NCBI GenBank assembly: GCA_946186125.1
Contig: CAMHLZ010000003.1
Span: forward strand, 54,959 to 118,958
Direction: 5' to 3'
DNA from: an uncultured Lachnospira sp.
GTDB lineage: Bacteria > Bacillota > Clostridia > Lachnospirales > Lachnospiraceae
Length of the DNA: 64,000 nucleotides
In this document: piece after piece, positions 54,544 to 63,723 of the stretch
Layout: each line of letters starts with the position of its first letter
Position numbering within the stretch: the stretch's first letter is position 1
Translations under genes and position numbers: made by a program
The notes under the pieces: model-generated
Told to the model about the DNA's origin: nothing
The model's database searches: none
Seen by the model: the letters and a program-made list of their open reading frames with translations, nothing else

Positions 54544-55704
54544 ATGAAACGTTTATTAATCTATATTTATTTACAGTTCAAAATGCTTTTGCGACTTTTA
54601 CCTGCACTTATTGCAGGCGTTGCAGCCTTGTCATTGATGGCAGGGCTTATCGCATTTTGTGGACAAAAAGTGTTTAAGGAACAATCTGTATACTCGTATC
54701 GGATTAAAGCTGCCATCGTACCGGATGATGATTCAGATTTAACAGATTATCTTATTCAAATGTTAGAGAGTACTAAATCCATCTCCGATACATGCGAGTT
54801 TATCGAAACCGATTATGATACGGCAAAACGTTTAATCCGCCAGAAAAAAGTGCAGTGTGCACTTATCATACCAAAGGGTTTTACTGAAAGTGTCAAGACC
54901 GGAAGAAATCTTCCGATTGAGATTATGTTTTCTGACAACGGCAGCATGATAACTCTTGTACTCAGACAATTAAGTGTCGCAGGTGCTGATATTCTCGCCT
55001 CTGCACAAGCAGGCATTTATACCCAGTTTGATTTATATCAAAAATATAATTTTTTTAAAGAAAATGATGAAGCTAATGAGTATTTAAATAAAACATTTCT
55101 AAAATATGTTCTTCAAAGACAGAAAATGTATAAAAGATCAGGCTCGGCCATCAGTGGTTCTATTTCGATTGCAGAGTACTACAAATGTGCCGGCATCGGC
55201 TTTGTTTTATTGCTGATAGGCATAGCCTGCCCGACATTTTTCAGTGAAGAAAACGGTGTTTTTGATGTGTATTCATCTACGCGCGGAATTCCTTACTTAT
55301 TCCGTGTATTTTCAAAAATATTTATATTTGTAACCATATGTGAATGTGCATTAGCTGTCTTTCTGACACCTGAAGAGGCTCTAAAGCTTTTACCGGCTGT
55401 GTTTGCAAGTGTTTCTCTTACGGCACTGCTTTATAAATTATCAAGTTCCGGCTCTGTAGGAATCATGGTAATATTTTTATTGAATTTTTCATCCTGCCTG
55501 CTTTCAGGATACTTTTTGCCTAAAGTATTTTTCCCGGCATATTTACAGGATTTTGGCGATTTACTGCCATCCGGAATGATTTTTAATCAGGTTCAATATG
55601 CACTGTATGACAGACCGGCACACAGCCTGCAGCTTATGGTTATGTCTGCCATTTTATTAATGGCAGCGATTATATCTGATACAGTAACAAGGAGGTTTTC
55701 GTAA
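54544..55704 (+). CDS. ABC-2 type transporter permease 1
   Basis: A 386-residue permease of the ABC2_membrane_3/YhgE-like topology: one N-terminal helix (about 15-38), an extracellular domain of about 140 residues with the ALIIPKGFTESV segment common to this class, and five C-terminal helices. ATGGAGGA from the repeated leader provides the ribosome site. Its stop shares one base with the next start (TAATG). It should pair with permease 2 and the ATPase. Confidence 0.87.
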   Translation: MKRLLIYIYLQFKMLLRLLPALIAGVAALSLMAGLIAFCGQKVFKEQSVYSYRIKAAIVPDDDSDLTDYLIQMLESTKSISDTCEFIETDYDTAKRLIRQKKVQCALIIPKGFTESVKTGRNLPIEIMFSDNGSMITLVLRQLSVAGADILASAQAGIYTQFDLYQKYNFFKENDEANEYLNKTFLKYVLQRQKMYKRSGSAISGSISIAEYYKCAGIGFVLLLIGIACPTFFSEENGVFDVYSSTRGIPYLFRVFSKIFIFVTICECALAVFLTPEEALKLLPAVFASVSLTALLYKLSSSGSVGIMVIFLLNFSSCLLSGYFLPKVFFPAYLQDFGDLLPSGMIFNQVQYALYDRPAHSLQLMVMSAILLMAAIISDTVTRRFS

Positions 55705-56762
55705 TGAAACAGTCTATTATATATTTTTATTTAATGGCGAAACGGCTGTTTAAAAAACCTGTTTTTATCATATTTCTTATCAGTCTGCCGATTCTTTCGG
55801 TTGCACTAAAAAAAGAATTTACGGTTAATAATATTAATCTGTGTGCCGGAGTGTATATGGTTTCTGATGACCCCATAAGCAATGATATCAAAAATCGTAT
55901 ACTTAAATCCGCTGATGCCATAAAATTCGTTATTGCTGACAGTGAAGCCGAACTTAACCGGATGGTTGCCACCGGGAAATGTCAGTGCGGATATGTAATT
56001 CCTGCCAATATTGATACCGTAATGGATAACGGTAAAGCCCGCCATTCAATAAAAGTAATACCGGGAACTTACTCTATCGCATCTATAACTAATGAGATTG
56101 TATTTTCAGCAATATATCACGAATATACTCTTCATATTCTTAAAAACTATATCGATGAAACCAGGCTTTTTAAGGATTATCCTACAGAAGAGATTCATAA
56201 CGAGATAGACACTCTGTATGATATATACAAAACAAACGGCTCTACCTACTCGTTTAAATACACCGGTGACGAAGCCTTACCAAAAGATGCTTCTATGTTA
56301 TTACCGGGATATATTATTTTGTCAGTCCGCGGACTGCTCGCCATAGTAATATTCGCAAGCTGCTTTGCAGGTGCAATACAGCTATATCAGGACAGGAATA
56401 ACGGAATATTCAGGACAAGATTTGGAGCCGGTCTGCATTTTGCAGGTATATCCGTGATATTAACGCCTACGCTGTTAATATCAATATCCTGTATCGCCGG
56501 ACTTATACTTTCAAAATCTGTAAACAATATATTTAAAGAACTCTTTTTTATGATTTTATACGACCTGATACTAACGATTATTGTATATATTTTTACACTT
56601 ATTATAAAATCACGTACTTTATTCTGCGGACTTCTCCCTGTTCTGCTCATCAGCAGTCTTATCATATGTCCGGTATTTATAGATGTATGTGAGCTTGATT
56701 CGCGTTTTACAATATTGCAAAATTGTTTTCCGCCTACATGGTATCTGAAAATATTTACTTGA
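55704..56762 (+). CDS. ABC-2 type transporter permease 2
   Basis: A 352-residue paralogue-like permease with the same plan: N-terminal helix (about 15-32), extracellular domain with CGYVIPANID, and C-terminal helices (SVRGLLAIVIFASCF, FAGISVILTPTLLI, others). The last helix pair is followed by a short tail, and the stop lies at 56762. ABC-2 systems with two related permeases usually export lipids, drugs or peptides; the cargo is unknown. Confidence 0.87.
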   Translation: MKQSIIYFYLMAKRLFKKPVFIIFLISLPILSVALKKEFTVNNINLCAGVYMVSDDPISNDIKNRILKSADAIKFVIADSEAELNRMVATGKCQCGYVIPANIDTVMDNGKARHSIKVIPGTYSIASITNEIVFSAIYHEYTLHILKNYIDETRLFKDYPTEEIHNEIDTLYDIYKTNGSTYSFKYTGDEALPKDASMLLPGYIILSVRGLLAIVIFASCFAGAIQLYQDRNNGIFRTRFGAGLHFAGISVILTPTLLISISCIAGLILSKSVNNIFKELFFMILYDLILTIIVYIFTLIIKSRTLFCGLLPVLLISSLIICPVFIDVCELDSRFTILQNCFPPTWYLKIFT

Positions 56763-56825
56763 CATGTATTTACTGCGTGATTAAAATAAATGAGAAATTT
56801 TACAAACCGAAAGGATTTAATTATA

Positions 56826-57632
56826 ATGAACTATAGATTATTAGCACTCGATATTGACGGAACACTTACTAATTCCAAGAAAGAAATCAGCACGCCTACT
56901 CTTGAAGCACTGCTCGATATTCAAAAAAAAGGCTACTCTGTTGTGATTGCAACCGGCAGACCTACATACGGTGCAGCCGATCTTGCTGATGAATTGCAAT
57001 TTGATAAATTTGGAAGCTACGTTCTTTCCTACAACGGCGGCCTGATTACTAACTGGAAAACTAAGGAAGACGTGTATAGACAGACACTTCCTAAAAGTGT
57101 TATTCCTGAATTGTATGATTTTGCCGTGGAAAATAATATTGGTATTAATACTTACAAAGACGATACCATCATTGCCGGCACTGAAATTAATAAATATATG
57201 CAGTTAGAATCAACTATCACTAAAATGAAGATAAAGCATGTCGATGATTGGAAATCTTTTGTTAATTTTCCAATCATAAAATGTCTGATGACCGGAGAAC
57301 CCGAAGTTATCGAAGAGATGGAACATAAATTGAAAAAAAGATATAATTCTCTACTTAATGTTTTTCGATCAGAACCATTTTTCCTTGAAGTTATGCCAAA
57401 GAACATAGATAAAGCCCAGTCTCTTTTACGTCTTCTCACAAGCCTCGGTCTTTCAAGTGAGCAGATGATTTGTTGCGGAGACGGTTTTAATGATATATCC
57501 ATGATTGAAATTGCAGGTCTCGGAGTTGCTATGGAAAATGCACAGGAAGCGGTAAAAGCTGCAGCAGATTTTGTCACAGACTCGAATGATGATAACGGAA
57601 TATTGAAAGTTATTCAAAAATTTTTGATGTAG
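56826..57632 (+). CDS. HAD-superfamily hydrolase, Cof/HAD-IIB type
   Basis: A 268-residue phosphatase. Motif I is LALDIDGTLTNS, motif II is in VIATGRP, the cap is of the C2B type, motif III Lys lies in MPKNIDKAQSL, and motif IV is CCGDGFNDISMIEIAG. Family members dephosphorylate sugar phosphates, nucleotides or FMN/PLP; the substrate cannot be told. The ATG at 56826 has AAAGGA 10 nt upstream and fits the family start; ATG 56790 has no site. It may be read from the ABC-2 operon promoter. Confidence 0.92.
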   Translation: MNYRLLALDIDGTLTNSKKEISTPTLEALLDIQKKGYSVVIATGRPTYGAADLADELQFDKFGSYVLSYNGGLITNWKTKEDVYRQTLPKSVIPELYDFAVENNIGINTYKDDTIIAGTEINKYMQLESTITKMKIKHVDDWKSFVNFPIIKCLMTGEPEVIEEMEHKLKKRYNSLLNVFRSEPFFLEVMPKNIDKAQSLLRLLTSLGLSSEQMICCGDGFNDISMIEIAGLGVAMENAQEAVKAAADFVTDSNDDNGILKVIQKFLM

Positions 57633-57669
57633 TGTAGCCTGCATCTGTTTAATTATACATTATTGATAC

Positions 57670-57698
57670 TTTTCAAAACCATTTGTTTTCGCTATACT
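57670..57698 (+). promoter_or_regulatory. Promoter of the AAA-ATPase/nuclease-like gene, copy 1
   Basis: TTTTCA (57670-57675) and TATACT (57693-57698) with a 17-bp spacer. The same arrangement, including much of the spacer, recurs before the second copy at 63626-63654. Confidence 0.55.
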
Positions 57699-57752
57699 AT
57701 AGTCATACCTTAAGCACTTAAAAGTATTCGAAAATACAGAATGGAGATTAAT

Positions 57753-59342
57753 ATGGGAATTTTTTTGAATCGTGGAAATGAAGAATTTGATTCGGTTATA
57801 CACTCTCAGATTTATGTAGACAAAACCGATATATTGCATTTTTTTAATGAAGTTATCAACACAGAACAACGATATGTATGCATAAGCAGGCCAAGACGCT
57901 TTGGCAAGTCAATTACTGCTAACACTATTGCTGCATATTTTGAGAAGGGCTGCGATTCCAGACCGTTATTTCAGGGAAGAAAGATATCCGAATATGAGAA
58001 TTGGGATTGCAATTTGAATAAGTATGATGTTATCCGGATAGATTTGGCCGATATCCGTGCAAGAAGAAAAACTCCTGAGGAAACTTTGGATTCAATCGAG
58101 AAAGATGTTGTTATGGAATTAGATGAGTCATTTCCAAACATTGTAAATTGTGAGAAAGATGGCATAGCTGATGCTTTGGCTAAAATCAACGATAAGACCG
58201 GGGCAAAATTTGTAATCATCATCGATGAATGGGACTGTCTGTTTAGGGATGACAAATCAAACGAAGAGGTACAGGCTCGCTATATCAATTTGTTACGTGG
58301 ATTATTTAAGGGAAACAGTTCCAAAAAATTTACGGTATTGGCATATCTTACCGGTATCCTTCCTATAAAAAAATACAACAGCGAATCCGCCCTCAACAAT
58401 TTTTATGAATATACCATGACAAATCCTGAAGGTTTGGCAAAATATATTGGTTTTACTGAAGATGAAGTAAAAGCTTTGTGTGAACAGTACCATATGAACT
58501 ATGATGAAGTCATGGAATGGTATGATGGCTATCAATTTCCGGGAGTTAATCACATCTGTGGTCCGAACTCAGTAGTAAGGGCAATGCGAAGCGGAAGTTG
58601 TAAAAATTACTGGTCACAGACCGTCGCATATAATAACCTTGTTCATTATATTACCATGAATTTTGATGGTCTGAGAGATGATATCGTTGCAATTTTAGGC
58701 GGACATCGCGTAAAAGTAAATACTTTCAGTTACGAAAATGACATGATGAATTTCAAGGATAAAGATGATGTACTTACTGCTTTGATTCATTTGGGGTATG
58801 TGGCATTTGACGAAGAAACCGAAGAAGTATATCTTCCAAACAAGGAAATCCGTCAGATTTTTGAACGCACCTTAAAGGCAACTAAATGGTCGAAGGTAAT
58901 TCATGCAATCGAGAATTCGGAGCGTTTATTACGTGCAACCATCGCAGAAGATGAAGAGGAAGTGGCAGAGCAGATAGACATCTGTCACAGAGAAAATACC
59001 AGTATTTTAAATTATCACGATGAAAATTCATTGGCAAGCTGTATCACATTAGCTTATTATACCGCCCGTAATGACTATAGAATCATACGTGAGATGCCGG
59101 CAGGTTATGGATTTGCAGACATGGTATTCGTCCCGTTGCCAGGCAGAGACAAACCTGCTATGGTCATAGAACTTAAATGGAATAAAAAATGCGAGACAGC
59201 TTTGGATCAAATACGAGAGAAGAAATATGTTGAGGCACTGAACGGATACAAAGGAGAAGTTATTCTCGTGGGAATTAGTTATGAAAAGCGTTCCGAGAAC
59301 AAGGAACATATGTGTAAAATAGAAAAAATTACATTGTTATAA
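57753..59342 (+). CDS. AAA-ATPase-like / PD-(D/E)XK nuclease-like protein (PF09820 + PF08011 type)
   Basis: A 529-residue protein with an N-terminal ATPase domain (P-loop variant SRPRRFGKSIT, Walker B FVIIIDEWD) and a C-terminal nuclease-like region (GFADMVFVP then MVIELKW, the D...ExK core). This pair of domains, often annotated AAA-ATPase-like/DUF1703, occurs in many copies in gut anaerobes and its function is not established; mobile or defence roles have been suggested for related ATPase-nuclease proteins. The start at 57753 follows GGAG; ATG 57741 is less suitable. A near-identical copy begins at 63724. Confidence 0.88.
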   Translation: MGIFLNRGNEEFDSVIHSQIYVDKTDILHFFNEVINTEQRYVCISRPRRFGKSITANTIAAYFEKGCDSRPLFQGRKISEYENWDCNLNKYDVIRIDLADIRARRKTPEETLDSIEKDVVMELDESFPNIVNCEKDGIADALAKINDKTGAKFVIIIDEWDCLFRDDKSNEEVQARYINLLRGLFKGNSSKKFTVLAYLTGILPIKKYNSESALNNFYEYTMTNPEGLAKYIGFTEDEVKALCEQYHMNYDEVMEWYDGYQFPGVNHICGPNSVVRAMRSGSCKNYWSQTVAYNNLVHYITMNFDGLRDDIVAILGGHRVKVNTFSYENDMMNFKDKDDVLTALIHLGYVAFDEETEEVYLPNKEIRQIFERTLKATKWSKVIHAIENSERLLRATIAEDEEEVAEQIDICHRENTSILNYHDENSLASCITLAYYTARNDYRIIREMPAGYGFADMVFVPLPGRDKPAMVIELKWNKKCETALDQIREKKYVEALNGYKGEVILVGISYEKRSENKEHMCKIEKITLL

Positions 59343-59348
59343 TAAATC

Positions 59349-59397
59349 AAAAAAGCTACTACCATCATATCTTTTTTATGATGGTAGCAGCTTTTTT
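59349..59397. terminator. Bidirectional terminator
   Basis: A 21-bp nearly perfect stem (AAAAAAGCTACTACCATCATA with one mismatch) and a 7-nt loop, with A and T runs forming the outer ends. It lies between the convergent ATPase and lipoprotein genes. Confidence 0.92.
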
Positions 59398-59402
59398 AAC
59401 GA

Positions 59403-59900
59403 CTATCCCGGCTCTCCTATTTCACCTAAAAGTTGCATACTGTCTGAATCGTCTTCCTCCTGCTGAATATTAATATAGTTAATCCCTTCCTCATCAGGAT
59501 TTTCCACATTCTTCAAACACACCACAAATCCTATCATATATTTCTTTCCGGTATCTGTAGTTATCTCATGCACAGAGCCACTCCCGGTTCGCTCTACATA
59601 TTCACCATCACGTATTTTACCTCCACCTGCTGATCCTCTTAATTCTTTAAAACTAACTATGTTTCCTTCAATTATGCTAAAAAAATCTTCTATCTCCTTA
59701 TCTGTTTTTTTTCTATTTTGAATTTTAGGCGACAGCAGTTCTTTTATCGCTTCTGCATCTTTATCTATATAGGCAATATATATTTTTTTTCCCATCTCAT
59801 CTATTAGGACATCAGGATTCTGGTAATCCGAGTCACCGCACCCTGTTAACAGGGTACTTAATAATGATATAGCCAACATAATTAAAATAATTTTCTTCAT
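59403..59900 (-). CDS. Small lipoprotein, DUF5104-like
   Basis: A 165-residue protein with signal sequence and lipobox LLTGC (Cys at about 20). The mature part has YIAYIDKDAEAIKELLSPKI, an NTF2-like start seen in DUF5104 lipoproteins, then a beta-rich part. The ATG at 59900 overlaps the stop of the upstream surface-protein gene (TGATG), suggesting coupling; ATG 59909 is possible. Function unknown. Confidence 0.75.
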   Translation of the reverse strand: MKKIILIMLAISLLSTLLTGCGDSDYQNPDVLIDEMGKKIYIAYIDKDAEAIKELLSPKIQNRKKTDKEIEDFFSIIEGNIVSFKELRGSAGGGKIRDGEYVERTGSGSVHEITTDTGKKYMIGFVVCLKNVENPDEEGINYINIQQEEDDSDSMQLLGEIGEPG

Positions 59901-62900
59901 CAATTCCATATCACCCACACTGATTTACTGCTGTCATCAAATAGTACATTACTCTCTTCAATACTATTATAATAATCACTTTTCTTCAATCCATAGTAAA
60001 TGTATTCATGTGTTGATAAATCAATCTTTCCTATAGTTGTCATTTTACTTGGATTTGCCTCTCTGTAATCCGGATTAAATCCTGTAATCCACCATTGATA
60101 GTCCGTTGGTTCCCAGCTAAATACATTACTATAGCTTCCGCCTTCGTTATAATACAAGTATAACTTCATTGGCACTTCAAAATCAATAACATCATACTGT
60201 TTTGTTCCCGAATAATCTCCATTATATCTGTACAACCCAATTTCCGTACCGGATTGAAGGTTCCAATAATCTCCCTTCCACATCCAGAGAACATAATCAC
60301 GTTTGTTATCTTCCAATTTACCCATATTCATGTATGATCCAATTCTAAACACATCATCATATAAGTCATTATAGCCAAAGCTTCTCTGCCATGTGTCCGG
60401 CTGTGAATGATATGCCATATTTTGGTCATCGCGAACAAAATTAAGTATATATGCCCCTAATACAGTATCTCCTTCACACATATATTTTATCGCTAATGCT
60501 CCGGTTCTTAATGTCTTACTATTATTATTAATGGTATTTCTGAATTTTAAAAGTAATTTTACCAACTCATCTGCTGTTTTCTTATCAAATCCGGATAAAG
60601 AAGACCAGTCACCTGAGTTATAATGCTGCGGCATTATATTATTATTTTTATTATTGACATGTGTCTGCCATATTAGTGGATTTCCATTCTTAACCTTTGG
60701 CTGTGAATCTTTAGGTGCAGCTACTTTATCGTCCTTTGTATATCTTGGCATACCATCAAAAAGTCCATCATCATCTGTGTCTGTTTTGGTTGGGTCGCTG
60801 TTATAATTATAAACAGGAATGTTATATTCCATTGATGATGCATAACCTAATTTATTAATGAATGTTCCCATGCTGAATACCTCTGGTGAGAGAATTAACT
60901 CATCCTTATCTAATAAAGAATCACCATCTGTATCAGCAGTGCCTGTATTACTTGGCTTTTCTTTTAACTTTACAATACGTGGAATTAAACCGTTTAAAGC
61001 AATCCAGTAACCATTATTTGTCTCTTTTTCTATAACAGACGCAATTGCAAGTAATCTGTCTTTGAAATTGCCGTTTATATCTGCAAATATACCATCTGTA
61101 TTTTCATAAAATTTCTTATAAACAGATTCATAAATACTATTTGATACAACTGAAAGATTAATACCATCTGCCTTTAAGGTATTAATCAGTTCATCTTCTG
61201 ATGTAATACCATATCTGTTATTAATTTTATAATCAGCATCTGTTATAACAATAAAGAATTTTTGTGCCGATTCTCTCATATCGAGCTGTCTTGCCATCTC
61301 TATTCCATCAATAACAGTTTCAGGTCTGTCTCCACCACCATCTACTCCTAAATTACCAATTTCTCTCTTAAATGATATTACATTATTAAACCAATTGGTA
61401 CCATCATAGTTCTTTCTTATTTTTGTTGAATTATTTCCATCACATGTGATATCCCTGTATTCAACTAATGCAAAATTTGGTGTAATTCCTGCTTCTGCTA
61501 AACTGTCAACAAACGTATTTATATTGTTCTTAACATTACCAATATATGAACCCATTGAGCCGGTTGTATCTACAATGAATACAATATCCGCCTGTCCGTT
61601 TATCTTTACACCTGCAATTTCAGGATTATCAGAAGCAGCATCCGTTGCTTTACAAATATCATCATTATCAATCGCAGCAAGTTCACTATAATCTATACTA
61701 TACGATTGTAACCATTTAATTACATCCAATACAAAATATGTACCTGCACTTGTAATATCTGAACTCAATGTCCTCGTAGTTTCGTCATAATCTGTATCAA
61801 GAGGTGTTGTATTTTCACCGTCACTGTAGCAAATTAATAATCCATTTGTTTTATTACCTGACACGACATAATCATTTACATTGTAACCGTTATCTAATTC
61901 AAAAGCAATTTTTCCTGATTTAACATTAACATTATCAAAGGTTACTGCCTTACCTAAATATGCTCTCTCTGCACCTTTAAGAAAATTATTGCATTCTGAT
62001 ACAGAAATGTTTTTATTAGCATTTCCCTGTGCAGATACTGTTAATTCTTTTATATTTGCAAGATTGTCATTATTGATGATTTCATTATATATATCAGCAT
62101 TTATTGTCTGTTCAAAATATTCTTCACCATCTATAATTCCATTGCCATCTGTGTCTGCGACGAGTGGATTGCAGCCTAACACAATTTCATCACCATCCGG
62201 TAATTTATCTGCATCAGTATCTTCGTCTGCCGGTTTTGTTTTGTATTCATTTACTTCTGTATAATCATCAATATCATCATTATCTGTATCTTTTAAATTC
62301 GGATCAGAGCCATATGTGATTTCTTCTTTATTTGTAAGACCGTCACCGTCCATGTCAACATCTCCGTCAGCCACACCTGACTGATATGAATCATATACCG
62401 CCGCATCTGTTTTCGTTATCGTTATTTCTTCACCATCTGTTAAGCCATCATTATCCGTATCGGCCGAATTCTTATCAAGACCTAATACGGTTTCTATATA
62501 ATCACATAATGAATCATTATCCTTATCAGCTTCAAAATTTATTTCAAAATCTCTTTTTTCAAGAACTCCTTGATTATTCCAATCCTTGATTTTAACAACA
62601 TTTTTTCCTTTGCTGAAATCCTTATAAGTTAGCTTTACTGAACAATTCCATAATGTTGTATCATTTCCTCTCCAGAATCTTAAAACATTACGTCCTTCGT
62701 CTTCTTTTGTTATAACATACGCAAATACATTCTTTTCCTGTTCATAATCAACTGTTTTAGGATTCCATATAGACTTATCTGCATCTGCTAAAATAATATC
62801 CTGTGAATTCTTTTTAGCTGCTTCATTGAAATTAACATATAATACAGCATTAGAATTTCTCCAATTTTCAAACTCGTTTATATCGACATAAACTACGTCT

Positions 62901-63257
62901 CCTGCGTGGAAATACTGTTCTTTTAATTCGTCATCGTAACCCCAATGGCCATATTCTGCTCCATCTGCAAAATAAACATTTTTGTCATCTTTCCCACCGG
63001 CACTCCATGACATCGTCAACCTTTGACATATCATACTTAACATGACCATGGCTGTTATCGACTAAACAAATTCTTGCATCATCATTACCAACCCATTTCT
63101 CATCTGAATTATCCACAAAATATATCGTTGACAATTCTTCATCTGCATTTACTGTTTCTTTCACATTACCCAAAGGCAGGCTTGTTAATAACATTGCTAC
63201 TACCAGCAATGCACTTGTACTTTTCTTAAGTACATTTACTGATTTCTTTTTTCTCAT
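59900..63257 (-). pseudogene. Frameshifted large surface protein with calcium-binding repeats and vWA domain
   Basis: The start is ATG 63257 (ribosome site ATGGAGGA from the repeated leader) with a signal peptide (about 1-34, ending VNA) and a beta-rich domain (STIYFVDNSDEKW). Near 63010-63025 the frame must shift by one base: the first frame stops at 62985, and the second, open from before 63049, continues the same domain as SWSAGGKDDKNVYFADG. Then follow about six thrombospondin type 3-like repeats (DTDNDGLTDGEE, DMDGDGLTNKEE), a vWA domain with the MIDAS start DTTGSMGS, another calcium repeat (DTDGDSLLDKDE) and a C-terminal region of about 250 residues. There is no homopolymer at the shift. 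Intact, it would be a secreted adhesin-like protein of about 1100 residues. Confidence 0.8.
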
Positions 63258-63399
63258 AATATTCCTCCATTCCGAGCACAATGTGCGAGGAAGCGTGCGA
63301 GAAATTCGCGAAGGCGATTTCTCGTGTCGCATCATAGCTATTTGGGCTTGGCACAAATAGCCGTGTGAAAAATCATATATCATTATGATTTTTCACACT
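63258..63399 (-). repeat. Structured leader repeat, copy B (upstream of the surface-protein gene)
   Basis: Read on the minus strand: palindrome GTGTGAAAAATCATA with TATGATTTTTCACAC (63398-63363), GGCTATTTG / CAAATAGCT, an extra hairpin CGAGAAATCGC-CTTC-GCG-A-ATTTCTCG, then GCAC-ATT-GTGC and GGAATGGAGGA directly before the start codon. The second stem differs from copy A by changes that keep pairing (A-C in A, A-T in B). Confidence 0.85.
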
Positions 63400-63500
63400 A
63401 TTCCTCCAATAATTTACTGATACAAAAGTGCTGTATAAAATATAAAACAGCAAATTTTGTTCATAAAAAACTTATCACATATATTATTTTAAATCAATGA

Positions 63501-63575
63501 TAACTCCTTAAAACGACCTATAACTCCTCGAAACGACCTGTAACTCCTCGAAACGACCTGTAACTCCTTAAACAT
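63501..63575. repeat. 20-bp direct tandem repeat (about 3.7 copies)
   Basis: Units beginning TAACTCCT(C/T)(G/A)AAACGACCT(G/A) occupy 63501-63520, 63521-63540, 63541-63560 and, partially, 63561-63575. The 20-bp period equals about two helical turns, so a protein could bind every unit on the same face. It lies in the 320-bp divergent gap between the surface-protein leader and the second ATPase gene; the remainder is AT-rich. Confidence 0.85.
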
Positions 63576-63625
63576 AAAGTATCAGCCGGTAAAAAATCAT
63601 TTTTTTAATATATTATCGAAAAGAG

Positions 63626-63654
63626 TTTTCAAAAACTTTTGTTTCCGTTATACT
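63626..63654 (+). promoter_or_regulatory. Promoter of the AAA-ATPase/nuclease-like gene, copy 2
   Basis: TTTTCA (63626-63631) and TATACT (63649-63654), 17-bp spacer, homologous to the copy 1 promoter. The predicted start falls at or near 63661, the first base of a palindrome. Confidence 0.55.
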
Positions 63655-63660
63655 ATAATA

Positions 63661-63689
63661 GTGTGAAAAATCATAATGATTTTTCACAC
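63661..63689 (+). repeat. Perfect 29-bp palindrome, short form of the leader repeat
   Basis: GTGTGAAAAATCAT, one A, then ATGATTTTTCACAC. It is the first hairpin of copies A and B by itself. It is absent from the equivalent place upstream of the paralogous gene at 57753. Confidence 0.9.
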
Positions 63690-63723
63690 GTCATCACAAA
63701 GTGTTTGTAGAATGGAGGTTAAT

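Noticed and set aside
63501..63575. Possible CRISPR array
   Set aside because: The units are directly adjacent with no unique spacers and no cas genes are near; it is a simple tandem repeat.
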